This document shows positions 39,814 through 47,799 of a DNA stretch of 64,000 nt, in pieces. Origin of the DNA: DAOMNO01 sp035443885 (GTDB lineage Bacteria; Planctomycetota; Phycisphaerae; Phycisphaerales; SM1A02); NCBI GenBank assembly GCA_035443885.1, contig DAOMNO010000008.1:1-64000 (forward strand). The letters run 5' to 3'. The first letter of the stretch is position 1; each line of letters opens with the position of its first letter. Position numbers and translations under genes: made by a program. The notes beneath the pieces are model-generated. The model saw nothing but the letters and a program-made list of their open reading frames with translations. It had not been told where the DNA came from and searched no databases.

Positions 39814-41559
39814 ATGAGCACGTATCCTACGGAATCCGCCGCAGCGTCGAAGACCCGTCCCGTCGCCACTCCCTCGCGGCCAGACCCGGAAACTGTCAGC
39901 CTGTCCGGCTATGTGATCGACCAGAGCTACGGCCCGCAGGACGTAACCGTGCAGACACCCGACGGCAAGCCCGATTCACGCATCGGCGAGCCGGGCACGT
40001 TCCCCTACACGCGCGGCATTCACGCCACCATGTACCGTGGCCGCCTCTGGACCATGCGCCAGTTCGCGGGCTTCGGCTCCGCGGATGACACCAACAGGCG
40101 ATTCAAATATCTCCTCGCCAACGCGAAGCACGGCAAGGCGCAGACCGGCCTCTCCACCGCGTTCGATCTGCCAACGCTCATGGGTCGCGATTCCGATGAT
40201 CCGCTCTCAATGGGCGAAGTCGGCCGCTGCGGCGTGGCGATCGACACCATCGAAGACATGCACCGCCTCTACGCGGATATTCCCGTGGATGAGGTTACCG
40301 TCTCGCAGACGATCAACGGCCCCGCGTGCGTCATCTGGGCGATGTACCTCGCCATGGCGCGCGAGCGCGGCATGAACTGGGCGAACATCGGCGGCACGCT
40401 GCAGAACGACATCCTCAAGGAGTTCCACTCGCAGAACGAGTTCATCTATCCGCCCGAAGCTTCAACGAAGCTGGTGGTGGACACGATCGAGTTCGCGACG
40501 AAGCACACGCCGAAGTGGAACAGCGTTTCCATCAGCGGCTATCACATCCGCGAAGCGGGCAGCACCGCCACGCAGGAGCTGGCCTTCACGCTGCGCGATG
40601 GCATGGAGTACGTGGAGTGGGCGATGAAGCGCGGCTTGAACGTGGATGACTTCGCGCCGCGCCTCTCGTTCTTCTTCAACGCGCATAACGAGTTCTTCGA
40701 GGAAATCTGCAAGCTGCGCGCCGCCCGGCGAATCTGGGCGCGCGTGATGAAAGACCGCTACGGCGCGAAGAACGAGCGGTCGCTGCTTATGCGCACGCAC
40801 GTGCAGACGGCGGGTTGCTCGCTGACGGAACAGCAGCCGCTGAACAACATCGTGCGCGTGGCGTACCAGGCGATGGCGGGCGTGCTGGGCGGATGCCAGA
40901 GTCTGCATACGGATTCAATGGATGAAACGCTCGGCCTGCCCACGGAAACGGCGGTGCGCGTCGCGCTGCGCACGCAGCAGATTCTCGCGCACGAGACCGG
41001 CGTGCATCGCACGGTCGATCCGCTCGGCGGAAGCTGGTATGTGGAAGCGCTCACCGACCAGATGGAAACTGACTGCCTGAAGATTTTCGAGGAAATCGAC
41101 GGCATGGGCGGCGTGGTCGAGGGCATCCATAAGGGCTACTTCCGCAGGTCGATCGCAGAGGCGAGCTACCGCTTCGGCCAGGAGATGGAAGCAGGCGACC
41201 GCATCATCGTGGGTGTGAACGCGTACACCGATGGCAACGAAGAGCACGATGTCGAAATTCTGCAGATTTCGCACGAGGTGGAAACCGTGCAGTGCGAGCG
41301 GCTGGCGCAGTTCAAGAAGAGCCGCGACCCGCGCAAGGTGGAACGCGCGCTGGAGAACATCCGCCTCGTGGCACGCGGCGAGAGCGCGAAGGTGAACCCG
41401 GTTGATGCGGATTTCTACCGCGAAGCAGCGAGCGACCTGACACCTGAGAACGTCATGCCCGCCCTCATCGACGCAGCCCACGCGAAGTGCACGCTGGGCG
41501 AAATGGTGCAGGCAATGGCGGATGCCTACGGCAGATACACGGGCGGGCCGGAGTGGTGA
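39814..41559 (+). CDS. icmA: B12-dependent acyl-CoA mutase large subunit, isobutyryl-CoA type
   Basis: A 581-residue TIM-barrel mutase subunit without the C-terminal B12-binding domain, so it needs a separate small subunit not in this window. Family motifs include TMYRGRLWTMRQFAGFG, TGLSTAFDLPTLMG, GEVGRCGVAIDT and TAGCSLTEQQPLNNIVRVAYQAMAGVLGGCQSLHTDSMDE. Two specificity positions are informative. The tyrosine of methylmalonyl-CoA mutase in RQYAGF is Phe84, and the arginine that binds the methylmalonyl carboxylate is Gln207 (FHSQNEF). Phe/Gln is the isobutyryl-CoA mutase pattern. An extra helical bit (NAKHGK) follows KYLLA. An AGG-containing ribosome site precedes the ATG. The icmA symbol is provisional. 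Confidence 0.85.
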   Translation: MSTYPTESAAASKTRPVATPSRPDPETVSLSGYVIDQSYGPQDVTVQTPDGKPDSRIGEPGTFPYTRGIHATMYRGRLWTMRQFAGFGSADDTNRRFKYLLANAKHGKAQTGLSTAFDLPTLMGRDSDDPLSMGEVGRCGVAIDTIEDMHRLYADIPVDEVTVSQTINGPACVIWAMYLAMARERGMNWANIGGTLQNDILKEFHSQNEFIYPPEASTKLVVDTIEFATKHTPKWNSVSISGYHIREAGSTATQELAFTLRDGMEYVEWAMKRGLNVDDFAPRLSFFFNAHNEFFEEICKLRAARRIWARVMKDRYGAKNERSLLMRTHVQTAGCSLTEQQPLNNIVRVAYQAMAGVLGGCQSLHTDSMDETLGLPTETAVRVALRTQQILAHETGVHRTVDPLGGSWYVEALTDQMETDCLKIFEEIDGMGGVVEGIHKGYFRRSIAEASYRFGQEMEAGDRIIVGVNAYTDGNEEHDVEILQISHEVETVQCERLAQFKKSRDPRKVERALENIRLVARGESAKVNPVDADFYREAASDLTPENVMPALIDAAHAKCTLGEMVQAMADAYGRYTGGPEW

Positions 41560-41990
41560 GGCGAGCCGGTCGCTCATTCATCGCGTTGCTCATCTGTGTT
41601 GCAGTGATGCAGCACGGCTGCGCTGCGCCGCCCGTAACTGATCCGCCGTCGGCGCTGCTCCCCGTGAACGGCGCGATCTGGCGGCTTACTTCAATGGCGG
41701 GCACGCCCGTGAGCGCAGAGCGCGAAGCGACGATCTCGTTCGGCTCCGACCTGCGCGTGAGCGGCCGCTCGTTCATCAATCAATACGGCGGCTCGTACAC
41801 ATGCGATGACGCAGGCAACATGGCGTTCGGCCCACTGGCGATGACCAAAATGGGTGGCCCGCCTGAACTGATGGCGATGGAACAGGACTTTCACCAGTTG
41901 CTCAGCCGCGTGGATGGCTACTCGTTCGATGGCCGCTCGCTGGTGCTGACCGCGGGCGGCGGCGAACTGCTGCGGTTCATGCAGCCATAA
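41556..41990 (+). CDS. META (HslJ-like) domain lipoprotein
   Basis: About 144 residues with a signal peptide ending in a lipobox-like QHGC, then a META-type domain: AIWRLTSMAGTPVSAEREATISFGSDLRVSG, NQYGGSYTCDDAGNMAFGPLAMTKMGGPPELMAMEQDFHQLLSRVDGYSFDGRSLVL. META proteins such as HslJ are linked to envelope stress and drug tolerance. The GTG start at 41556 overlaps the mutase stop (GTGA); another GTG lies one codon earlier. The overlap implies translational coupling to the mutase gene, though a functional link is not obvious. Confidence 0.75.
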   Translation: MRRAGRSFIALLICVAVMQHGCAAPPVTDPPSALLPVNGAIWRLTSMAGTPVSAEREATISFGSDLRVSGRSFINQYGGSYTCDDAGNMAFGPLAMTKMGGPPELMAMEQDFHQLLSRVDGYSFDGRSLVLTAGGGELLRFMQP

Positions 41991-42097
41991 GCCCCACGCA
42001 GCGCCGCTTTTCCGCAACATCACAACCGGGCGATCCGTAACCTACATCACGCCCCACCGTGCGATGGATATCATGCGCGCGAACAGGAGGCTCCATC

Positions 42098-43861
42098 ATG
42101 CGACATACGCTCGCCTTTATCGCATTACTCACGATCAGTTCCGCATTGCATGCCCAGCACAGCGAAGTATCGCCCGCAGCGAGTGAAACGGTGCTCACGC
42201 TGCGCATCACCACTACGGACGGCAACACCGCGCCAGGCGCCGAGGCGTATCTCATCGAAGGCGTGCGCGGCCTGCCCGCGTGCAAGGTGTGGAAGCACGC
42301 GGACAACGCGGGCGAAGTGCGCTGGACGCGGGACGATTTTCCACGACCCGCCAACACGAGCGAAGGCAGCGAACTTCTCGTCATCGCTCGCGCGCCGGGG
42401 CTGGCGTGGTCGATGCGTCGCGTAACTTTGCCCGTTGAGGAGCCGGTGCAGTTGACACTCGCGCCGGGCAAGGCGGTGCAGATTCAACTCGCTGCGCCGG
42501 AAGGTACGGCGATTCCGCGCGATTTCACGCCGGTGATCTTCAGCGAGGGCAACTCCGCAGCGGCGTGGCTCACGCATGCGCAGAACTTTCACAGCGAGCA
42601 CGGCCCCGGAGCGCAGTTCAGTGCGGCCATCGTCCAGCGAACCGGTGATGGTCGCTATCTCGCGCGCGTACCGGATGATTGCGAGCAGTTCTGGGTGCTC
42701 GTTCATCATGCGGATGTGCTTCGCGGCTATCAGGCCGGGCCGTTTGATCGTGAAACCCTTGACGCAGGCCGCATTGACATTGCATTGCCCCGCCCCGGTT
42801 CAATCGCGATCCGTCTCGCGCCGGACGAGAACAAGCCTCACGCATACGAAGCGTGTGGCTACATTGTGTATTGCTCGCCTGAAATCCCCGATGGCAACTG
42901 GTCATTCTTCGTAGCAACTCACTATGCGAACGGAACGGCCATCAACGAGATGATTGAGCGACTCAGGCCCGGCGGCTATACGGTCGTCGCCTTCACGGGC
43001 ACACAGGAAGAGCAACGGGTTCATGATCGACCGAACTTCTATCGCGATCAGACATGGGTTGAACTGAGCGAAGGCGGCAGTGCTGAAGCGTCATTCGCGA
43101 TTTCAACGTTCGATGAAACGTGGCTGCGCGAGAACCTCAAGGGCGAACACAAGCTCACCGCGACGGTAACGATGTCCGACGGCTCACCCGCGATCGGGCG
43201 GCGATACGCGCTTTCATACATGTTGCAGCGGTACAACAAGGAACTGCTCCTCGCAGAAGGCGACATCCCAGACAGTGGCGAAATCGTCATCGAAAACCTC
43301 GCGCCCGGGACGGAAGCGCTGCTCACGCTTGCGGTGGGCGGCGAAGAAGTGGGCTATATCTTCATCGACCCCAGCGAGCCGGCGCATCATGCGTCCTTCA
43401 GCATCGCACCGGCGGTGGGCGAGTTCGCGCCAGAGATCGCGCTTCGCAGGCTGGATAACGACGAATCGTTCCACATCTCGTCGCTGCGCGGCCGCGTGGT
43501 GTTCCTGGATTTCTGGGCATCGTGGTGCGGCCCATGTCAGGAGCCGATGGCGCACAACAATGCGATCGTCAACAAGCGAACCGATTGGGCGGATCGCGTT
43601 GTCATCATCGGCGCGAGCATCGATCAGAGCATCGACATCATTCGCGCGCATGTGAACAGGCGCGGCTGGACGGATGTGCTGCAAACGTTCTGCGATGAAG
43701 GCGAGCCGGGCTGGTCGTGCGACGCCGTGAAGAAGTACGCCGTGCGCGGCGTGCCGACGTGCTACCTCATCGACGCTGATGGCCGCATCGCGTGGACCGG
43801 CCATCCGATGTCGATCAACATCGAAGAAGAGATCGACAAACTGCTCGCCTCGCAGCGATGA
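42098..43861 (+). CDS. exported protein with C-terminal thioredoxin-like (TlpA/redoxin) domain
   Basis: A 587-residue protein with a signal peptide (LAFIALLTISSALHA). A long N-terminal part of beta-sandwich character (about 25-440) contains EAYLIEG and VEEPVQLTLAPGKAVQIQL segments resembling carboxypeptidase-regulatory or Ig-like modules. The C-terminal domain (about 448-585) is thioredoxin-like, with GRVVFLDFWASWCGPCQEPM (active-site Cys477 and Cys480) and the cis-proline region VRGVPTCYLIDADG. This is the architecture of periplasmic thiol-disulfide proteins. AGGAGG lies 7 nt before the ATG. Confidence 0.82.
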   Translation: MRHTLAFIALLTISSALHAQHSEVSPAASETVLTLRITTTDGNTAPGAEAYLIEGVRGLPACKVWKHADNAGEVRWTRDDFPRPANTSEGSELLVIARAPGLAWSMRRVTLPVEEPVQLTLAPGKAVQIQLAAPEGTAIPRDFTPVIFSEGNSAAAWLTHAQNFHSEHGPGAQFSAAIVQRTGDGRYLARVPDDCEQFWVLVHHADVLRGYQAGPFDRETLDAGRIDIALPRPGSIAIRLAPDENKPHAYEACGYIVYCSPEIPDGNWSFFVATHYANGTAINEMIERLRPGGYTVVAFTGTQEEQRVHDRPNFYRDQTWVELSEGGSAEASFAISTFDETWLRENLKGEHKLTATVTMSDGSPAIGRRYALSYMLQRYNKELLLAEGDIPDSGEIVIENLAPGTEALLTLAVGGEEVGYIFIDPSEPAHHASFSIAPAVGEFAPEIALRRLDNDESFHISSLRGRVVFLDFWASWCGPCQEPMAHNNAIVNKRTDWADRVVIIGASIDQSIDIIRAHVNRRGWTDVLQTFCDEGEPGWSCDAVKKYAVRGVPTCYLIDADGRIAWTGHPMSINIEEEIDKLLASQR

Positions 43862-43903
43862 GGCGGTGGAGCAATGTCAATCGGCAATCAAGGCGCCATG
43901 AAA

Positions 43904-43929
43904 CAGGGCCGAGCATAAGCTCGGCCCTG
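43904..43929. terminator. bidirectional hairpin between convergent genes
   Basis: CAGGGCCGAG (43904-43913) and CTCGGCCCTG (43920-43929) are exact reverse complements around a 6-nt loop, midway between the stops of the thioredoxin-like gene and the tricorn-like gene. No T-run is present. Confidence 0.65.
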
Positions 43930-43970
43930 CTCGCGAGAGGTATTGTTCGCTGCTGCGATGAGCGGCGGCA

Positions 43971-46900
43971 TCAATGATGCGCCGGGTCGATGCCCCAGCC
44001 GGCGCGTTCCGGCGGAGCCGGGCGAGCAGGCGGGGTGTACGGGTTGCGCTCGATTTCCTCAAGCATCAGCTTGATGGCTGCATCAAGCTGCGGGTCTGCG
44101 CCGTTGAGCATCTTCGCGGGGTCGTCGATGACGTGAATGTCAGGATCGACGCCGTGGCCTTCAATGCTCCATCGGCCGTCCGCGGTGTAGAAGCCGAAGG
44201 TGGGCACTGCGGTGTAGCCGCCATCGATGAGCGTCGGGTTGCCGGAGATGCCGACGAGGCCGCCCCATGTGCGCGTGCCGATCAGCTTGCCGAGGTTGTT
44301 GTGGCGGAACAGCCACGGGAACATGTCGCCGCCTGAACCCGCCGGACCGTTGATCAACATGCACTTCGGTCCCTGATGCGCATCGGGCGGCCAGGGCCAG
44401 TCCTGGTTGTCTCGACGCGCCCAGTAGTTCGTGATCGGTCGGTTGAGCATTTCGATGAACCGCGTGGGAATCTGTCCGCCGCCGTTCCATCGCTCGTCGA
44501 TAATCAGCGCCTTCTTATCAAGCTGGCCGAAGTATTGGCGAACGAGATCGTTCTGCCCGTTGACGCCCGTATCCGGCACGTAGATGTAGCCCACCTGCCC
44601 GTCGGTCTGTTCTTCCACATACTTGCGGTTACGCTCGATCCACGCGCGATAGCGCAAGTTGTAATCATCAAAGAGCGGCTCCACGATCACATCGCGCGCT
44701 TCACCATCCCATTCCGGCTTCTCACTCACGGTGAGCGTCATCGCGCGGCCGGGTGCGATGTGCCGGAACGCAGCATACGGATCGCGCGAAACGTCCACCG
44801 GCACACCGTTGACCGCGAGAATGTAATCACCCTGCTTGACATCAACGCCGGGCTGGCTCAGCGGGCCTCGTGCATCGACATCCCAAGGTCCGCCTTCGTG
44901 AATGGTCTTGATACGGTACGCGCCGTTCTCCAGTGAGAAGTCCACCCCGAGCAGACCGACTGATGAGCCTGGTTCGCCTTCCACATCGCCGCCCCAGTAA
45001 TACGCGTGGCCGACGTTGAGTTCCGAAATCATCTCCGCGAGGATAAAGCTCAGGTCTTCGCGGGTGGTGGCGTCCGCGAGCATCTTCTTGTAGTGATCGC
45101 GCACAGCGGGCCAATCCACGCCGTGCAGATTGTCCACGTAGAAGAAATCTCGCTGAATGCGCCAGACATCCATGAAGAGCTGCTGCCATTCTTCACGCGG
45201 GTCGATGTGCGCCGTCATGCCACCTGTGGGCACCGTGGTGCCGCTCGCGCCCGCGGATGCGTTCTGAATGGATGAACCTCGTCCGCGCACGATGAGAATT
45301 TTCTTGCCATCCGCGGTGATGTCGAACGAGCCTGCGCCAGCCGCCACCATCTGCTCCTGCTTCTTGTCGTCCTTCAGGTCGAAGAGTTTGATGCCCGACG
45401 GCACGGCCGAGCCGGGCGAGCTGAACCGCGTGAACAGAAGCTGGTTGTTGTTGTTCACCGCAAGCTGGCCGAAGCGACCGTTGGTCACGGGCAACATCAG
45501 CGCGCGGCGTTCAAAGCCCTCGAAGTCGATCTTCACTTCTTCAGCGGGCTTGTCGTCCTTCTTTGCGCCGTTCTTGTCATCGCTTTCACCCGCCTGCCGC
45601 TGCAACGTGATGGGAATGTTCCGCCCATCCGCGGCTGCGGTACCCGTCATCGTGCCGTTGGCGATCTTCAGATCGAACGTTGCAGGCGGCATGCCGGGCA
45701 GTTCCGCGATGAGTTTCAGCGATTTATCCGCGGGGTTATACGTACCGCTGAGCGCCCCGGAGAAGAAGTCGGTGATGAGCGAGCCGCTCACCTTGTTGCC
45801 TTCGCCAAGCGTGAGCGAGAGGCGCACGCTGATCTGCCCCATTTCAGGCACGCTGACGGAACCTTCCCACATGCCGGTTACGCCGTCGTCAGCCTGCGCG
45901 GGCTTCGCTTCTTCAGCGTCGTCATCGTCTTTCTTCTCTTCGTCGTCGCCGTTCTGGTCGTCCTTTTTCTCTTCGTCTTTCTTCCACGTTTCTTCATCGC
46001 TTTCGGGAAGCCAGGGCGACTTGATATCCGCGCGGAGCGGCACCGCGACCAGCACTTCCGCATCGTTGTAGATGAACGTCGTGTCGAGGTTCGAGTAGGT
46101 CGGCTGGAAGCGGCGGCTGCTGCTGAAGTACAGCCACTCGCCCTTGCGATCAAACACGGGCGACGAATCCGAGAACATGCCGCTCGTCAGTTGATGCTTC
46201 TCGCCCGTCTCCACGTGATACACCCACACGGTTGACGTTCTGCGATTGCCGGTCTGCTTGGCATAGGTGATCCACCGGCTGTCGTGCGACCAGCTCGCGC
46301 TGCGCAGTCCCCAGCCGCCCCATTCGTCGTAATCGACCTTCTTCGTTTCGCCCGATTCAAGCGTGGTCAGGTACGCCGTTGCTGTTTTGTCGCTGAAGAG
46401 GATGTGCTTTGAGTCAGGCGACCAGATGGGCTGATACTTGTACGGCCCGCCGTCGTGCGTCAGTTGTCGCGGCTCATCGCGCCCGTCCGACTGCCTCACA
46501 TAGAGTTCATACTCGCCGGTTTCATCGGAGAGATACGCGATCCATCGACCGTCCGGACTCCATGAAGGTGTGCGCTCCGCCACGCCGCTCGTGCGTGTGA
46601 GATTGCGAGGCGAACCTTTCTCTGCGGGCAGCGTCCACACATCGCCTCGCGCTTCCACGGTCACGCGCTTCGCGTTGGGTGAAATCGAGAACGATTGAAT
46701 GAAGTTCGCCGCATCCACGATCTGCGTGCGCAGTTGAGGACGTGCGCCGGGAATGCGCACGTTCACCGCGCGGGTCTGCCGGGTTTGCAGATCAAGCAGA
46801 TAAATGCTCGGCCCGTTCTGGAAGATGATCTCGCCGCGCCCGTTCGGCCCCGGCCCCATCGAAGGCCACTTCACATCCCAATCGCGGAATCGCGTGATCT

Positions 46901-47669
46901 GCTCATGCCGCTGCGTGCGCATGTCATACGACCAGATGTTCAGACGATGCTCATCGCCCGCGTCAGCGAGGTAATACACCTTGTCGCCGCCCGGTGCGAA
47001 CATCGGCAGCGAGTCCGTACCTTCCCAGTCCGTCATCTGCCGCGATGAATTGTCGTTGAGATTGAACAGCCAGATATCGGATGCGAGGCCGCCGCGATAT
47101 CGCTTCCACGTTCGGCGGTCGGCGTTGTGCGGGGTGTACGCCAGCCACTGCCCATCTGGGCTGATCGCGGCCGCGTCGCCATACGGCACCGGAAGCTGCT
47201 CAAACATTCCGCCTTCCGCGCTGATGGTGTAGATGCGCGGCGCACGACGGATGCCTGACTCAAAGTTGCTTGCATAAATCAGCCGCTTGCCGTCCGCCGT
47301 CCAGCCGGTGAAGTTCTTCTGACCGGGATGGTAGGTTACGCGGTGAGGAATACCGCCGGTTACGGGCATCACGTAGATGTCTCGTGCGCCGTCGTAGTTG
47401 CCCACAAAGGCGATTTTCGTTCCGTCCGGTGAGAATCGCGGGTTCTCTTCACCGCCCGGCGGGCTGGCGAGCGGGGTCGCCACGCCGCCCTCACGGGGCA
47501 CGATCCAGATGTCGTTGGCATAGACAAACGCAATGTGCGTCCGGCTCACATGCGGGTACCGCATCATGCCGGCTTCCGGCGCAACATCCTGCGCCATCGA
47601 AGGTTGCGCGAGAATCAAGATCAGAAGAACGAAGCTGGCGACAACCGCGCGGGGGCTGAACGTAAACAT
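43971..47669 (-). CDS. tricorn-like S41 family protease
   Basis: A 1,232-residue exported protease. After the signal peptide (ending PSMAQ), repeated WD40-like blades appear (NPRFSPDGTKIAFVGNYDGARDIYVMP, PSWSPDGRWIAYLSD, PIWSPDSKHILFSD). A very acidic low-complexity linker (DEEKKDD and DDDDAEEA, near residue 590) and a beta-rich insert (GMWEGSVSVPEMGQISVRL...) interrupt the propellers. A PDZ domain (GGPWDVDARGPLSQPGVDVKQGDYILAVNG) and an S41 catalytic domain follow, with nucleophile segment NGPAGSGGDMFPW. Tricorn-type enzymes trim peptides. Start at 47669 chosen for the signal peptide. Confidence 0.92.
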   Translation of the reverse strand: MFTFSPRAVVASFVLLILILAQPSMAQDVAPEAGMMRYPHVSRTHIAFVYANDIWIVPREGGVATPLASPPGGEENPRFSPDGTKIAFVGNYDGARDIYVMPVTGGIPHRVTYHPGQKNFTGWTADGKRLIYASNFESGIRRAPRIYTISAEGGMFEQLPVPYGDAAAISPDGQWLAYTPHNADRRTWKRYRGGLASDIWLFNLNDNSSRQMTDWEGTDSLPMFAPGGDKVYYLADAGDEHRLNIWSYDMRTQRHEQITRFRDWDVKWPSMGPGPNGRGEIIFQNGPSIYLLDLQTRQTRAVNVRIPGARPQLRTQIVDAANFIQSFSISPNAKRVTVEARGDVWTLPAEKGSPRNLTRTSGVAERTPSWSPDGRWIAYLSDETGEYELYVRQSDGRDEPRQLTHDGGPYKYQPIWSPDSKHILFSDKTATAYLTTLESGETKKVDYDEWGGWGLRSASWSHDSRWITYAKQTGNRRTSTVWVYHVETGEKHQLTSGMFSDSSPVFDRKGEWLYFSSSRRFQPTYSNLDTTFIYNDAEVLVAVPLRADIKSPWLPESDEETWKKDEEKKDDQNGDDEEKKDDDDAEEAKPAQADDGVTGMWEGSVSVPEMGQISVRLSLTLGEGNKVSGSLITDFFSGALSGTYNPADKSLKLIAELPGMPPATFDLKIANGTMTGTAAADGRNIPITLQRQAGESDDKNGAKKDDKPAEEVKIDFEGFERRALMLPVTNGRFGQLAVNNNNQLLFTRFSSPGSAVPSGIKLFDLKDDKKQEQMVAAGAGSFDITADGKKILIVRGRGSSIQNASAGASGTTVPTGGMTAHIDPREEWQQLFMDVWRIQRDFFYVDNLHGVDWPAVRDHYKKMLADATTREDLSFILAEMISELNVGHAYYWGGDVEGEPGSSVGLLGVDFSLENGAYRIKTIHEGGPWDVDARGPLSQPGVDVKQGDYILAVNGVPVDVSRDPYAAFRHIAPGRAMTLTVSEKPEWDGEARDVIVEPLFDDYNLRYRAWIERNRKYVEEQTDGQVGYIYVPDTGVNGQNDLVRQYFGQLDKKALIIDERWNGGGQIPTRFIEMLNRPITNYWARRDNQDWPWPPDAHQGPKCMLINGPAGSGGDMFPWLFRHNNLGKLIGTRTWGGLVGISGNPTLIDGGYTAVPTFGFYTADGRWSIEGHGVDPDIHVIDDPAKMLNGADPQLDAAIKLMLEEIERNPYTPPARPAPPERAGWGIDPAHH

Positions 47670-47799
47670 GGGTGAGAGGACTCCGAGGGGACAATGGACA
47701 AATCGCCGCGATCGGCGGACGGTTCGCCTTTCTACCGAAAAGCCCGCGCCGATTTGCAGGGGAGCATACCGAAAAGAAATCCGCAACGAGCGGGACGCA

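Noticed and set aside
39814..41559. Methylmalonyl-CoA mutase call
   Set aside because: Phe84/Gln207 at the two specificity positions argue for the isobutyryl-CoA type.
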